From contig CM028129.1 of assembly GCA_016271365.2 (NCBI GenBank), positions 847,610,501 to 847,674,500 on the forward strand: a DNA stretch of 64,000 bases. Reading direction: 5' to 3'. This DNA is from Neoceratodus forsteri. Its lineage: Eukaryota > Chordata > Ceratodontiformes > Ceratodontidae. Each line of letters starts with the position of its first letter. Position 1 is the first letter of the stretch. The notes under the pieces are model-generated. The model did no database searches and was not told where the DNA came from. It saw only the letters and a list, made by a program, of their open reading frames with translations. Positions 32,983-43,440 of this stretch are shown here, piece after piece. The position numbers and the translations under genes are program-made.

Positions 32983-34946
32983 AGTGGGCCCAATTTTAGA
33001 AACTGATGCAGTGGCGCATCAGACTTGCAGCAAAGGGGTTTGATGCAAGCTGTGATTTACGGCACAACTTGCAGCAAATGGGATTTTCAAACACAGCTTG
33101 CATCTGGGCCAGACACAGCTGTGTTCAAGCTCACTTGCAACAGGGTTGCATCCAACAACCCTGGGCACCAGGTCACAAGTGGGCTTGCACCATGGTGGGG
33201 CTGCCACATCCCCTTATATGGGATTTTTGAAGACCACCATGGACACGGCAGGGGCTGCCAGTTAGACCAGCCAGGAGGTGGTCTAACTGGCTTGTGCCAA
33301 TGGGCTGAGGCAGAACTTGGGCCCATAGGGGTGCACCATAGGTAGAACATGGTGCTAGGGGCATGGATGGATGCTGGCATCCCACCCCCAGCATGTGGCA
33401 CCCAGCATGATGGCACCAGCATGGGGTGGCATCCTACCCAAAGGGCACCCCTGTGCCCAGAGAGTACAGTGCTGAGGCTGCCTTTCCCCCTGCCCCCCAT
33501 GTGTCCCAGTCATTGGTGGTGTCAGTGTCCCCCTGTCATCTAGCCCCAAGCCCCAGGGTCCTGTTCTGTGTCCCTGCTCGGCCATCCACTGCCAGATGTG
33601 GATACCCCTTACCTGGTGATCTAGTGGTTCCCCACCCGACAGACAGTGGTCACCCCTCCGGTCCCCCCCATCCAGCTTCTGCAGCTGGCAATACCTTCCA
33701 CACACCACAATGGCCATCTGCAGAATGCGATTGCACAGACCGCATAACTGTACTGTACATTTACACAGTCTGTGCAATTCCATTCTGCGGCTGGCCATGG
33801 TGGTGTGAGGAGGGATGTGCCAGTCACAGAAGCAGCTCAGAAATGGGGGGCTCGCTGACTACTGCCTGACAGGGTGGGTAGGGTGGTGGCAACACTAGAC
33901 CACCAGGTACAGCCTTGTTTTCTAGTCCTGTGAAAAATGGGTTTGTTGGCATGTGTGTGCAGACACGTATTGGGAGGAGGTGAACTGGAGCCAGGCATCA
34001 GTGCAGATAGGGGATGTTTGGGTCCGTAGAACTAGACACATTCACATAGCAAGCAGAGTGCAGCAAACTACATAATTTAATATTTGGAACCAGAGGTAAT
34101 AAAATGGTGCACACACCAGTGTTAGCATTGAAGGATATTGTTCATTAGTCTTAAATACCATAGCCAGTTGATCGGAACCTCCCTGCAAAAACACTGAAGG
34201 ATGGTTTGCACAGCTAGGTATAATCTGTAAAGCCATTGTTCACAGTATGACAACCGTACACTGTCCTCATTTACAGTCGTGAGCTTACAACTTGAAAAGT
34301 TTTCTTAATATCGCTCTGCATGTTGAAAACATTGGCATCATTTGTATGTTGTGTCAGTCGATGCAGTTTTGTAAAGGACATCCATTGGCTGCAGACTGCT
34401 TTGGCAAGACTCACATATATTGTAAATGTACATATACCTTCCTACAGGCTGTTCTGTACAGCAGCTTTGTGTGCATGGTGGCAGCTGTCATCATTATCAG
34501 GGCTCTGTGTTTTGGTGGGAGGGAGTTTATCACCACTACACTGTGGCTACATTAGGGGTTGGCATCCACAGTAATGGCACACGGGTGTCCTGACAGCACT
34601 AGGACAGTGCCCTATGGAGGGCACCATGCCCTGTGCCTCAGCCTTGTGTGGGATGCCCCTTTTGTGCCCAGGATTCAGGCTTGCAGATCCTTGGGGCACC
34701 TAGACTGGCCCCTGTGCACATGTCCACAGCTGCATCTGTGGACTTGCACCAAGAACCCTAACTGTACCCATATTATGGCCACAGACTGACTTTTGCAGCT
34801 ATTTCAGAAGGTTTGCCACAAGTGACAATTTGTGGCAAACCTTTTAAAATAGCACTTTTTGCCCTTGCCACAGCTGCATCAGACGCAGCCCCATACTTTG
34901 CCACAGGTTGCATCTGACGCAGGCGGCTTTGAAAATCAGGCCCACT
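32983..34946. mobile_element. Non-autonomous DNA transposon inside L1-1
   Basis: The ends are AGTGGGCCCAATTTTAGAAA on the left and the reverse complement of AGTGGGCCTGATTTTCAAAG on the right, a terminal inverted repeat of about 20 bases with a few mismatches. Subterminal short repeats of the 'gcatcagac / gcatctgacgc' kind occur at both ends. L1 ORF2 C-terminal text lies on the right and the L1 3' UTR on the left. The interior is GC-rich and has no transposase that I recognise; the open frames on both strands fit palindromic GC-rich DNA better than genes. No clear target duplication is seen, so the superfamily is open. Confidence 0.75.
33611..33909. repeat. 130-bp-arm internal palindrome of the DNA transposon
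   Basis: The arms 33611-33740 and 33768-33909 are inverted copies with indels, from 'acctggtgatctagtgg' to 'gattgcacagac' against 'gtctgtgcaattcc' to 'accaccaggt'. The loop contains a further small palindrome around 'actgtactgtaca'. It could extrude as a hairpin. Many apparent reading frames here are by-products. Confidence 0.8.
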
Positions 34947-35128
34947 ATGTCTCCATAAGATATCTCCCAAAGTTAGATCAGGAACTGTTCCAAAATTGGG
35001 GTACCTTCTCTACTTTTCATATAGTAATAATAGGGCAGCCATCTAGAGATAAACTTCTCTGTCAGCAGTCTCAATTTACCAGTTATGGCATCCATATTCT
35101 TAATATGCTGTATATTCTGAAGCCATTG

Positions 35129-35434
35129 TCAAAAACTTAATTTAGTAGGTGTTAGCCAATTCTGTGTTATTACTTTGTTGGCTGTGCCTACTAGAATATA
35201 AAATAAAAATGTTTGCTCTGGTTTGCAGGTTTCTTTAGGCAGGAGACCAAGTACCATATTTTCAAAAGTAGCAATTAGACTTAGGTGTAACATCTTCACT
35301 ACTTCTCCAGTAATTACTGCGCAATAGGGAAGCAATCCTGAACAACTCCAAAAAATATGATAATGGGTGCCTTCCTCACCACAGTTTCTCCAACATTTAC
35401 CTGTGGGATGAGTGCCAAAATGTTTGGAGATCAT
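35129..35434 (-). pseudogene. L1-1 ORF2 C-terminal zinc-knuckle region
   Basis: The text KCWRNCGEEGTHYHIFWSCS is the CxxC...H...C block at the C terminus of vertebrate L1 ORF2, followed by ILVGTANKVITQNW, the usual ILVAA..IA.NW block. The spacing of the first cysteines is disturbed by one extra residue. It lies just beside the DNA transposon. Confidence 0.85.
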
Positions 35435-35758
35435 TTGGGTTATGAAGAATCTAATGCAAATTTTCCGTGTAAATTCCCTCCATAATGGGGAGCCCGTGGT
35501 TTTATGGACACCTTGCTAAATTCTGTCCCAGCTTTGGGGTGGCAAAGCATAGTTTATTTCTGATTCCAACTAATCTGAACTCTTTCTAGCGCCAAAGCAG
35601 GAGACTCTGTAGCACTCAGGCATATGATGCAGCACAATGCAGCACCTGAAAATGAAGCCAGCCCAACAAAAAGAAACAGGGTGCGCAAGAAATACCAAAG
35701 TCAAGCCTAGTATATGCCAGTCGTTGTTGGTTAAGAAGTATGCAGACAAACAATTCGA

Positions 35759-35789
35759 GCGCTTCAAGTCCCCACGGACCTTCTTCAGG
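35759..35789 (-). ncRNA. Hammerhead-like core, foldback left arm
   Basis: On the minus strand the text is CUGAAGAAG, GUCC, GUGG, GGAC, UU, GAAGC. GUCC pairs with GGAC, as in the textbook stem II between CUGAUGA and GAAAC. Two core positions differ (U to A in CUGAUGA and the last A of GAAA to G), so cleavage is doubtful. Confidence 0.5.
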
Positions 35790-35794
35790 AGTAG

Positions 35795-35820
35795 CTGAAG
35801 AGTCTGCAGGGACTCGAAGT
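35795..35820 (+). ncRNA. Hammerhead-like core, foldback right arm
   Basis: The text is CUGAAGA, GUCU, GCAG, GGAC, U, CGAAGU. GUCU pairs with GGAC through one G-U pair. It mirrors the left-arm core, and keeping the stem despite substitutions supports an RNA structure. Confidence 0.5.
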
Positions 35821-36855
35821 GCTGGAATACATTGTTTGTATGCTATTTTTGTGTACCAATAAATTCACTGGACTTGACTTTTGCAGTATTTCTTTGCACA
35901 CCCTTTTTCTAGAGCCACTTGGTTAACTCCTTCTTGTAATATTGTATACATTTGTGAGATAAAATTCTTTCTATCTGGTATACTTCCCTTAACCTTTACC
36001 AATTCATCTCTTATAGGTGGTGATTGTTATTATTGCTGTGATGCCCAGACTGGCTAGAATGTAGTGTCTGCACTGCAAAAACCTATGAAAATCTGATTCC
36101 TGCAGAGAGAATTCCCTTTTCAAAGTAGCAAACTGTTCACTGTGGTGTCCGCAGTAATTATTTGTTCAAGGCTGCACAAGCCTGTCTTTGCCCACATTTG
36201 AAACCAGTTATCCCATTTTGCCACTATAACATTTGATAGATCCTACAAAGGGATGCATTTCCAAACTGGAGCAGGTATCTCACATTGTTGTCTAGCTTGC
36301 ACTCAGATATGAAGACTATGTTTGGTTCAAGGGTTGCTTCTACAGTACCTGTATTTGTAAACTCTTTGGTGGAAATCTCCCATGGAAGAATGTTAAGAGG
36401 AATATAGGAGTGAGCCCCTTCCTCCATTTCTAGCTGACTTCCTGAATTATCAGGTATTAACATTTTTAGTAAGGGAAATAACAGAGATACCTCATACTAG
36501 TTTTGGAAATTTCATAGGCCACAGTCCCCTCTCGCCTTAGTCTCTGTTAAGAGAGACCATCGGATTCTTGTTTTTTTCCCTGCTCAAATAAATTGAGATA
36601 GTTTCTTTTTCAACTCTTTTCAATCCCTGGGTGGGACAGGCAGCAACAGCATGGAGTAAAGAAACAGGAACCTGGGCAATACATTCATGTGACTATTCTA
36701 TTTACTAAACTTATGGGAAGTGACTTCGATCTATGAAAGTCAGCATAGACTCAACATTTCACAGCCTCATAGTTATATGCCTGTAGTTTAGACAAGGTCA
36801 CAGAGATCTGGACTTCAAGATGGCACACTTTATCCTGAACCCATTTGTATGGTAT

Positions 36856-37577
36856 TTACCCTTTTAATTGTGGTACAATATTCCCATTAATGCTCAATAT
36901 TTCAGTTTTGCCAGTGTTAATTTTGAAACCTGATATTTCTCCAAAGGCATGCAATAAGTGCAACAAAGGGGGAAGAGAGTGCTCTGGATCAGAAATGTAT
37001 ATTAAGGTATCATCCGCGTATAATGACATTTTGTTTACACAACCTTGGATGGTAATCCCTCTTATCTCATCTTCTGGTTGCATAGCTTCCGATAGGGGTT
37101 CTGTGCTAGTGGCAAACAGAAAAAGAGACAATGGACAATCCTGTCTAGTTCCTCTTTCTATCTGAAAATATTCTGACAGAGTGTCATTGACCCTAACCTT
37201 AGCCTTATGATAAGTATACAACATATTTATCAAAGTCAAAAACTCTTTACCAATCCCATATGTTTCTTCACTATCTTGAGATATGTCCAGTTAAGGCAAC
37301 CAAACACCTTCTCTGTATCAAGAAAAATCATCATTTGGGGTACTGAGGTTGGATTTTTCTGGGAGAGGATATTTAAAAGTCGATGAATATTGTCAGAAAT
37401 ATACCTATGTGGAATAAAGCCTGACTGATTGGGGTGAATAAGAATTTCTGTACACTTTTGTTGTCTCTTAGAGAGAATCTTGGCTAGAATTTTCATGTCT
37501 TGGTTAAGTAGTGAGATTGGTCTGTAAGCCGCACATGTTCCCCCTTTTCTACCTGGCTTAGGTATAACTGAGACCAC
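36856..37577 (-). pseudogene. L1-1 reverse transcriptase
   Basis: The frame 37236-37577 has PKPGRKGG, YRPISLLNQDMKILAKIL, NQSGFIPHR and MIFLDTEKVFGCLNW (motif A, with the aspartate kept but 'DAEKAFD' degraded). The frame 36856-37239 has ERGTRQDCPLSLFLFA (motif B) and LYADDTLIYIS (motif C, intact, codons at 37004-37020 and beyond), then ISGFKINTGKTEIL. A frameshift near 37238 separates the two. Upstream text at 37587-37793, GKPPGLDGFSAEFYK, is the RT entry motif. Confidence 0.88.
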
Positions 37578-37776
37578 AGCCTCTTGCTAAGAAGATGGCA
37601 TGCTTCCCTCTTTCATGCAGATATTAAAAACATAGGTTAGGTTGAGGACTGGTGTATATTTAAATGTTTTATAAAATTCAGCACTAAAACCATCCAGTCC
37701 AGGTGGTTTTCCAATGTTAAAATCCTGCATGGCCATTTTTAGTTCTAATTTGGAAATTGTGGCATCTAGACAATCT

Positions 37777-39130
37777 CTAATATCTTGCAGCAACTGGGGA
37801 ATTTATAAATGTTCTAGAACATTTTTTAGTTTGGATTTCTACCATAGCTGCCTGTTGTGATTCCTTATAAAGGTCTTGATAAAACTGTCTAAAACATTCT
37901 GCTATTTCATCAGGGGCTGCCCATATTGTAGTGGCATCCCACCTGTCCTTACTGTATGACATGGTTCTATCAGCTATTTCCTTTCTTAACCGAATGGCTA
38001 GAAGACAGGCTGCCCTGCCACCACTGTCATAGTATTAGTGGTTGGTAAAACGTGACAACCCCTCCAACCTTTTATTCTCCAGTGCTTTTAAATCTTAATT
38101 TACCTTTATTGATGCTTCCAGTATTTTGCCATTCCCAGTATTCTTCTTGTGTTCTTTCTCTAATTCATGAATTTTACTTATTAGTCAGTTATGTGTGAGT
38201 TGATCCAGTCTTTTTTCCCTGAGGTGTAACTGATAATATGTCCTCTGATTATTGCCTTCGCTGTGTCCAATCTTAACATAGCTGAGCAACCTGTATTTAC
38301 ATTTTTTGTGTATATGTCTTTAATACTATTAGAAATTTCAGAGATAAAATATTTATCATTAAGCAACGAGATATTAAGATACCATAAGGATCTTCTCTGT
38401 AGCTGCATAGGGGTAAAATTTATTGATATTGAGGCATGGTAAGAATGTGTTATGTTATATATTGTGGACCCTTTCATGGTATGCAAAAATATTTTCTGTG
38501 TAAAAAAAAAAAACATCTAAACGGGAGTTAGATTTTTGTACATAAGTTAAAAAAATATAATCTTTTTCTTTAGGGTGCTGAGTCCTCTAGATGAATATGA
38601 ATCCTGTCATCTTCCAGGGCTTTTAGGGTTTTAGTATCTTGTTGATTAGTTTTAGTATGTCCAGAAGATCTGTCTACCAGCAGTTAAAGACCCCTCCAAT
38701 GATAATTTGGCCCTGGGGTAACAGTCACTTTGCCAGACACCTCTTTAAAAATCTAGAAGCACCTTCATTTGGGCCATAAATGTTTACTAAGTGAATTACT
38801 TTTCCATGGATGGTGCCAGAAATCTGGACAAATCTACTCTATGGGTCCATTTCTTATGAGTCCATTTTAAAAGGGCATCCCCTTCTAAATAGAATAGCTA
38901 CACCTGCCTTCTTACCTTTCGTGTGGGAGGCTGCCACTACCTGATCCACCCAAAGTCTCTGAAGTTTAAGATGTTCTGCAATGGTAAGCTGAGTTTCTTG
39001 TAGGTATGTGATGTCACAACCAAGTCTTTTTAATTCAGTAAGAATTTTGGTAATTTTCACAGGGGCGTGAATCCCCTTTACATTATATGAAAATATTTGT
39101 AATGAAGTCATAATTATGCACGATGAAAGA
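37777..39130 (-). pseudogene. L1-1 endonuclease and connector
   Basis: On the minus strand the endonuclease starts near 39095 with FSYNVKGIHAPVKITK and has DITYLQETQL near 39000 (catalytic glutamate kept), then GVAILFRRG near 38900. Further parts at 38181-38516 and 37777-37962 (FRQFYQDLYKE) belong to the connector before the RT. Stops and frameshifts are frequent between 38180 and 38850. Confidence 0.78.
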
Positions 39131-39249
39131 GGAAGATAGAACAAAAACTTATCTCTAGAAGGTATGGTCATTCCCCCTCTCCATCCTCTCCCGTTAAGAA
39201 AAATGGATCCTAAAGGTTTAAAAACAAAGAGAGTTAACAATAATTGCAA

Positions 39250-40139
39250 AACAGTCTAACATCTAAACCTTAAATATAGAATGTCCACAACAAATGAATG
39301 GGCTGTCTCAAATTTGAAATGTAAATGTGACAACTTCCTAGGGAACTGTGCATGAAGCAAAAGGTTACCAACAGAGTGGGTAAAACACAAAACAGCTGAC
39401 AACTTCTCGTAGTAGTGTGAAAAGGGTCTCCTTACAGTCTAAGAAGGCCCCGATAAAAATAAAAAATTAAAAATGTCACACCACAGCAATGGTTTCAAGG
39501 ACCTTTGTATGCTGGTGAACTGTGTGTAGTGAGGCAAATAATTTGAACAGCTCACCCCCATATACTGTATAAATTGTCACCATGCTCATAAGGTTTGCTC
39601 TACTACCCATGGATCTCTCTGGTAGGAATGAGTGCCCCCCCCAAACCCTCATGCTCACTATGAGTCTGGGCTCAAATAACTGGGGAGATGCAAGCTTTCC
39701 TCTGTATATCCAGAGCCTAGGCTATGTAACTCCAAATGTGCTCCATTCCTTTGTCAGCATCTCCACCCATACTGTAGGTCATCTTAACTATTTCCCACTT
39801 ATACTGAGGAATGTCTAAACATATTTTCATTTAACTGTTTATAAACTGGATTATGTATACCCCTCACAAAATGTTGTTCCTATGGACCAATACTTTTTTT
39901 TATTAATAGTGGTCTACCAGAATCTTAAAATAAATAAACTGAAGTCAAACACCTTTAATGGTTCCCTCGATACCTCTTGTGCTCTGTACTATTGTTATAG
40001 CATGTTTTATGGAGCCTCCCTTCCCCTCCAGTTCCTAACATCCATTGCCATCACAGTGAGCCCAATAAATCTGCTAAAAGGGCTCCCTCCTTGTATACCA
40101 ATGATCTTCAATTCGGTTCAGACAGGCTTAATTCTATAA
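39250..40139. other. L1-1 inter-ORF region, nothing recognised
   Basis: About 0.9 kb between the end of ORF1-like text and ORF2. It holds no coding similarity. It may be native to this L1 family or contain an unrecognised insert. Confidence 0.4.
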
Positions 40140-41122
40140 ACTGGTAGCAGCAACCCCCCCACCCCATAATCAACTGCTGCGTCAACAAACAGCCTAAGGT
40201 TATGAGCTGTAATATTTAAAGTCACAAATTCAGTCAATAGATGTCTTGGATGTCACACTGTCTGTTGAAAAAGAGAACTTCACCTCACTATGTCTGATGC
40301 ACTGGCTGTATCAGCCTTCTCAGAAGCTTTTGAAGCATCCATTTTTCTAATCAGTTTAGCCAAGTCCAGGGCTAGGTGTTTTGGAAGCGACCATGAAGGG
40401 CTTCTTTTGTGACTTCTGATTGCTAGTCCCCAAGTCCCATCAAGTAGTTTTGTTTCCAGTGTTTCCATCTTACGTCAGGGACAGGGATCTTCCATTCCTT
40501 GAGTAAGGGTGCTGCTTCCACTATTGTATTGAATATTTTAATGCTGGAGCCCAAGTACACCTTAAGCTTGGCTGAAAAATTTAGATGAACCTTGATGCCT
40601 TTTTTCTCCTTGATTTCCTTGATCACTGCTCACACCTGTTAGCGCTTAGCCAGCAGTTCAGTGGAAAAGTCATGATCAAACAAAATGGGAGAATTCTCAA
40701 ATTTCAAATCTCTGTGTCTCCAGGCCTCTTTGAAGATTTGCTTCTTGCTTGATAATTTAACATCCTGATCACCCAGGAACAGGGTTTGGCTGCAGGATCA
40801 GATGGTCTGGGACTGAGCAATCTATTTGTTCTTTTTATGTCCAAAGGTAAATTGGAGGCAGGAGATAGTGTGGTTTTTAAGAGATGCTGAATAAAATGTG
40901 TTGGAGTCACAACACCCTACTCTAAGCCTTCTTTAACACCATGAATCCAGAAATGATTTGGGCACACTCAGTTTTCTGCATCTTCTTACTGAGCCAGTGT
41001 TGCTCTGTCTCTGTCTTTAATAGAAATAGCAGGACTTGATCATTGATTTTTTGTGCTTCTGCTATGTGGGTAAGTTTTTGTACATTTGCAGTTACCTTCT
41101 TGTCGATACTGCGAATGTCCAT
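40140..41122 (-). pseudogene. L1-1 ORF1 (coiled coil and C-terminal domain)
   Basis: The N-terminal part (40922-41122) has VTANVQKLTHIAEAQKI with heptad-like spacing. The C-terminal domain (40423-40626) has KGIKVHLNFSAKLKV, followed by text that matches the end of L1 ORF1 proteins, which bind RNA as trimers. The middle RNA-recognition part is poorly preserved near 40704-40910. The frame is broken. Confidence 0.7.
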
Positions 41123-41499
41123 CCATAAATCACAATCAATGATTGAATTTTATTTAGTCTTCAATATCTTTTGTATAACCCATTCTGTTCTGTTGGGGAA
41201 TAACTCATCTTCTATACCTGGCTCGAGTGAGGATTCTGACAGGGAGCAACCACGCAAGGAGGAGGCCACAAATCCTTCCATGTCGATGTCTGTTACCAGT
41301 TGCTTCAGTTTTACTGTTTGAGTGGTATTTTACCAGATTTTTGCTTGAATGGCTTGCTTGACATATTTAACATTTATTGTTATCTCTTATAAAGGTGGAT
41401 TCAGCCAATAAATGGAGAATTACTGCCTATATATGAGGTTGCTGTTCAGCACTGAGAGAGCTACCCTGTCACCATTGCTTCATCACCAGAAGCCTGCCG

Positions 41500-42241
41500 C
41501 AGTTCTTATATTGAACCACACCATGTGGTGATCACTGGTCCCCAGGTGGTCACCCACCATGACATCTGCAACACTGTTCCCATTGGTGAGTACAAGGTTC
41601 AATATTGCCTGCTCACACATAGGCTCTCCTACTCGTTGCCTGAGGAACGCCCCCTGCAGGGAGTCCAGGATGTCCCTCCTTCTAGCTGAAGCTGCAACTG
41701 GGATGCTCCAATCTGTATTCAATAAACTGAAGTCCCCCACCAGCAGCACCTCCCACTTATTTGCCATCTGTTGGATTGCTTCCACTGGAACCTTATCCCT
41801 TTCCTCCCCCTGTAGTGGAGATCTGTAGATCATGTCAGTGCAAACAGCTGCTTCATTCCCCATCTCTAGGGTGATCCACAGTGCCTCTGCCCCTCCCTGA
41901 TTTCCCTGTATCACTGTTGCTATAATGTTATCCCTCACTTAAAGAGCCACCCTTCCCCCTTTCTTAGCCACTCTGTCCTTCCTGAACAGAGTATAGCCTG
42001 ATATGGCTATATCCCAGTCATGGTTCTCATTGCAGCATGACTTGGTAATGGCAACAATGTCCAGGTCAGCCTCTGCCATCATGGCCACTAGGTCCAGAAT
42101 CTTATTTCCCAGACTTCTAGCATTTCCACACATGACCTTCCAAATTCTGTTGCTACCCTTCCTGTCAGCATCCCTTATTCCCTTTTGCCTACTCTCCTTG
42201 TTCCCTCTGCATTCATTCCCATCCTTCTTTATTTCTACCAT
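41500..42241 (-). pseudogene. CR1 copy B, endonuclease
   Basis: The minus-strand frame 41939-42241 has NARSLGNKILDLVAMM, and AITKSC where AVTETW is expected, so the catalytic glutamate is lysine. After a stop at 41939, the frame 41483-41938 has YRSPLQGEERDK, VLLVGDFSLLNTDW, ILNLVLTNG and LGTSDHHMVWFNI. It is contiguous with 32350-32409 once the L1 is removed. Confidence 0.88.
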
Positions 42242-42389
42242 TTTTTTTCTTGTTATTGGGTACCCTTGGGGACTTCCCTCACTTAGGGTTCTCCATACTG
42301 ACTACTTCAGTTAATGGGGGGGGGGGTGGTACAGTTTATGTCTCCCTGCTTCCTTCTGCCACCCTCCTTGACTAGTTTAAATGTTCACC

Positions 42390-42940
42390 AATGTAGCATT
42401 TAAATCATTCACCAAGGACTGTGGGCCCCCTCCTGGATGGATGCAGGCTATCTGCCCTGTATACATGCTTATCCCTCCAGGTGTGACCACAGTCCCCAGT
42501 GTAGCCAAAACCCTCCTCTCTGCACCAATCCTTCAACCATGAGTTGAAGTACCCTATCCTCTCTCCTGTCATATATAGGCAACACCTCAGAAAAAGCCAC
42601 TGTACATGCTACCTGCCTAAGATCCCTTCTAGTTCCCTGAACTCCTCCTGTACTATCCTGTCTTTATCCCTTGCCAGGTCATTAGTCCCTACATAGACAA
42701 TGACATCCAACTCTCTCATGTCCTGCTGCCCTAGTGATCTTCAGTATCCACTTCCCATCCCTCTGAGCTGTGGTGCAGGGTAGGCATCTAACCTTCTTCT
42801 CCCTTCCTGTCCTCAAATCTATCCCCCTCACAATGGAGTCCCCCACCAGGAGTTGCTTCCTCCTCTGGGGTCCTCTGCTACCCTCCTTGGGGTCATCACT
42901 ATGCTTAAATAAAGAACTTTGAATCATGAGTGGCAAATCA
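42390..42940 (-). pseudogene. CR1 copy B, ORF1 esterase part
   Basis: On the minus strand QLLVGDSIVRGIDLR near 42830 is the GDS block and YVGTNDLARDKD near 42675-42710 the GTND block, with AFSEVLPIYD near 42580. The C-terminal histidine block is not clear. Similarity ends near 42940, so the zinc finger and 5' UTR are lost and the copy is 5'-truncated within ORF1. Confidence 0.78.
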
Positions 42941-43440
42941 TATCTGTAATTCTGTTTAATTATATCTGAGTTTCATAATCATTATAAACATGCTGTATGA
43001 CATGTCAAGCCTGAATCTACTCTAAACGCCATACAATAGCAGTATATTGCAGATAAGTACTGCCTTCATTAAGGCTGTTTTAATTCTTATTTAAAGGGAT
43101 GCTCCTCATGTGGTGGTGCTTCACTCCCAAATAGCATACAGGAAAGACAAAGGAAATAAACTCAGCTCTCTTCTTGCGTAGGATTTTTGTATTGTAGCAA
43201 CTCACATGGTCAGATATTTCTGAAATTCCTGTAATATATCCAGAGAAATCCCTTGTCTGCCTGCAGTACCACTGTAAGGCCACCAGCGAGAATGTCTTTT
43301 GAAATATCTTGAAATATGTTGCAATATCTGACCCTGTCTATTTCTACAACTCTGTAAGGCTTCCAAAATCTTTATTCAGAATTGTGCAAACAAATGCTGA
43401 AGTGCAAAGTACTGAAAGGTTGTAGCCCACAAATGCCTGT
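42941..43440. other. No recognised feature
   Basis: Unassigned spacer between two CR1 copies of the same orientation. Confidence 0.4.

Larger units (their letters stand above)
35595..35903. mobile_element. Foldback element with hammerhead-like cores, inside L1-1
   Basis: Inverted arms 35660-35788 and 35795-35903 flank a 6-base centre, and the left side extends further to 35595. The flanks are 'tctttctagcgcca' (35581-35594) and 'tttttctagagcca' (35904-35917), a 14-base target duplication with two changes. Each arm holds a hammerhead-like core. Arms of unequal length with outward hammerheads recall the inverted terminal repeats left by truncated Penelope-like insertions. No coding text is present. 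Confidence 0.7.
32410..41499 (-). mobile_element. Full-length L1 LINE (L1-1) inserted in CR1 copy B
   Basis: The insertion begins with a T-run (the poly(A) of a minus-strand element) and ends at 'agaagcctgc', its 5' end. The flanks carry a target duplication: CAGTTCTTAT at 32400-32409 and 41500-41509, extendable to 13 bases with one mismatch. CR1 coding text is contiguous across it. Removing the DNA transposon (about 1.96 kb) and the foldback (about 0.3 kb) leaves about 6.8 kb, a full-length L1 with ORF1 near 40140-41122 and ORF2 near 35129-39130, both decayed. Confidence 0.9.

Noticed and set aside
33025..33870. Several open frames of 100-147 codons on both strands as transposase genes
   Set aside because: They overlap each other in opposite frames, track GC-rich palindromic DNA and show no transposase or DNA-binding motifs.
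32975..34955. A defined target duplication for the DNA transposon (TTAA, TWA or 8-bp)
   Set aside because: Flanks 'ttggactc' and 'atgtctcc' do not match under any reasonable choice of ends, so the superfamily was left open.
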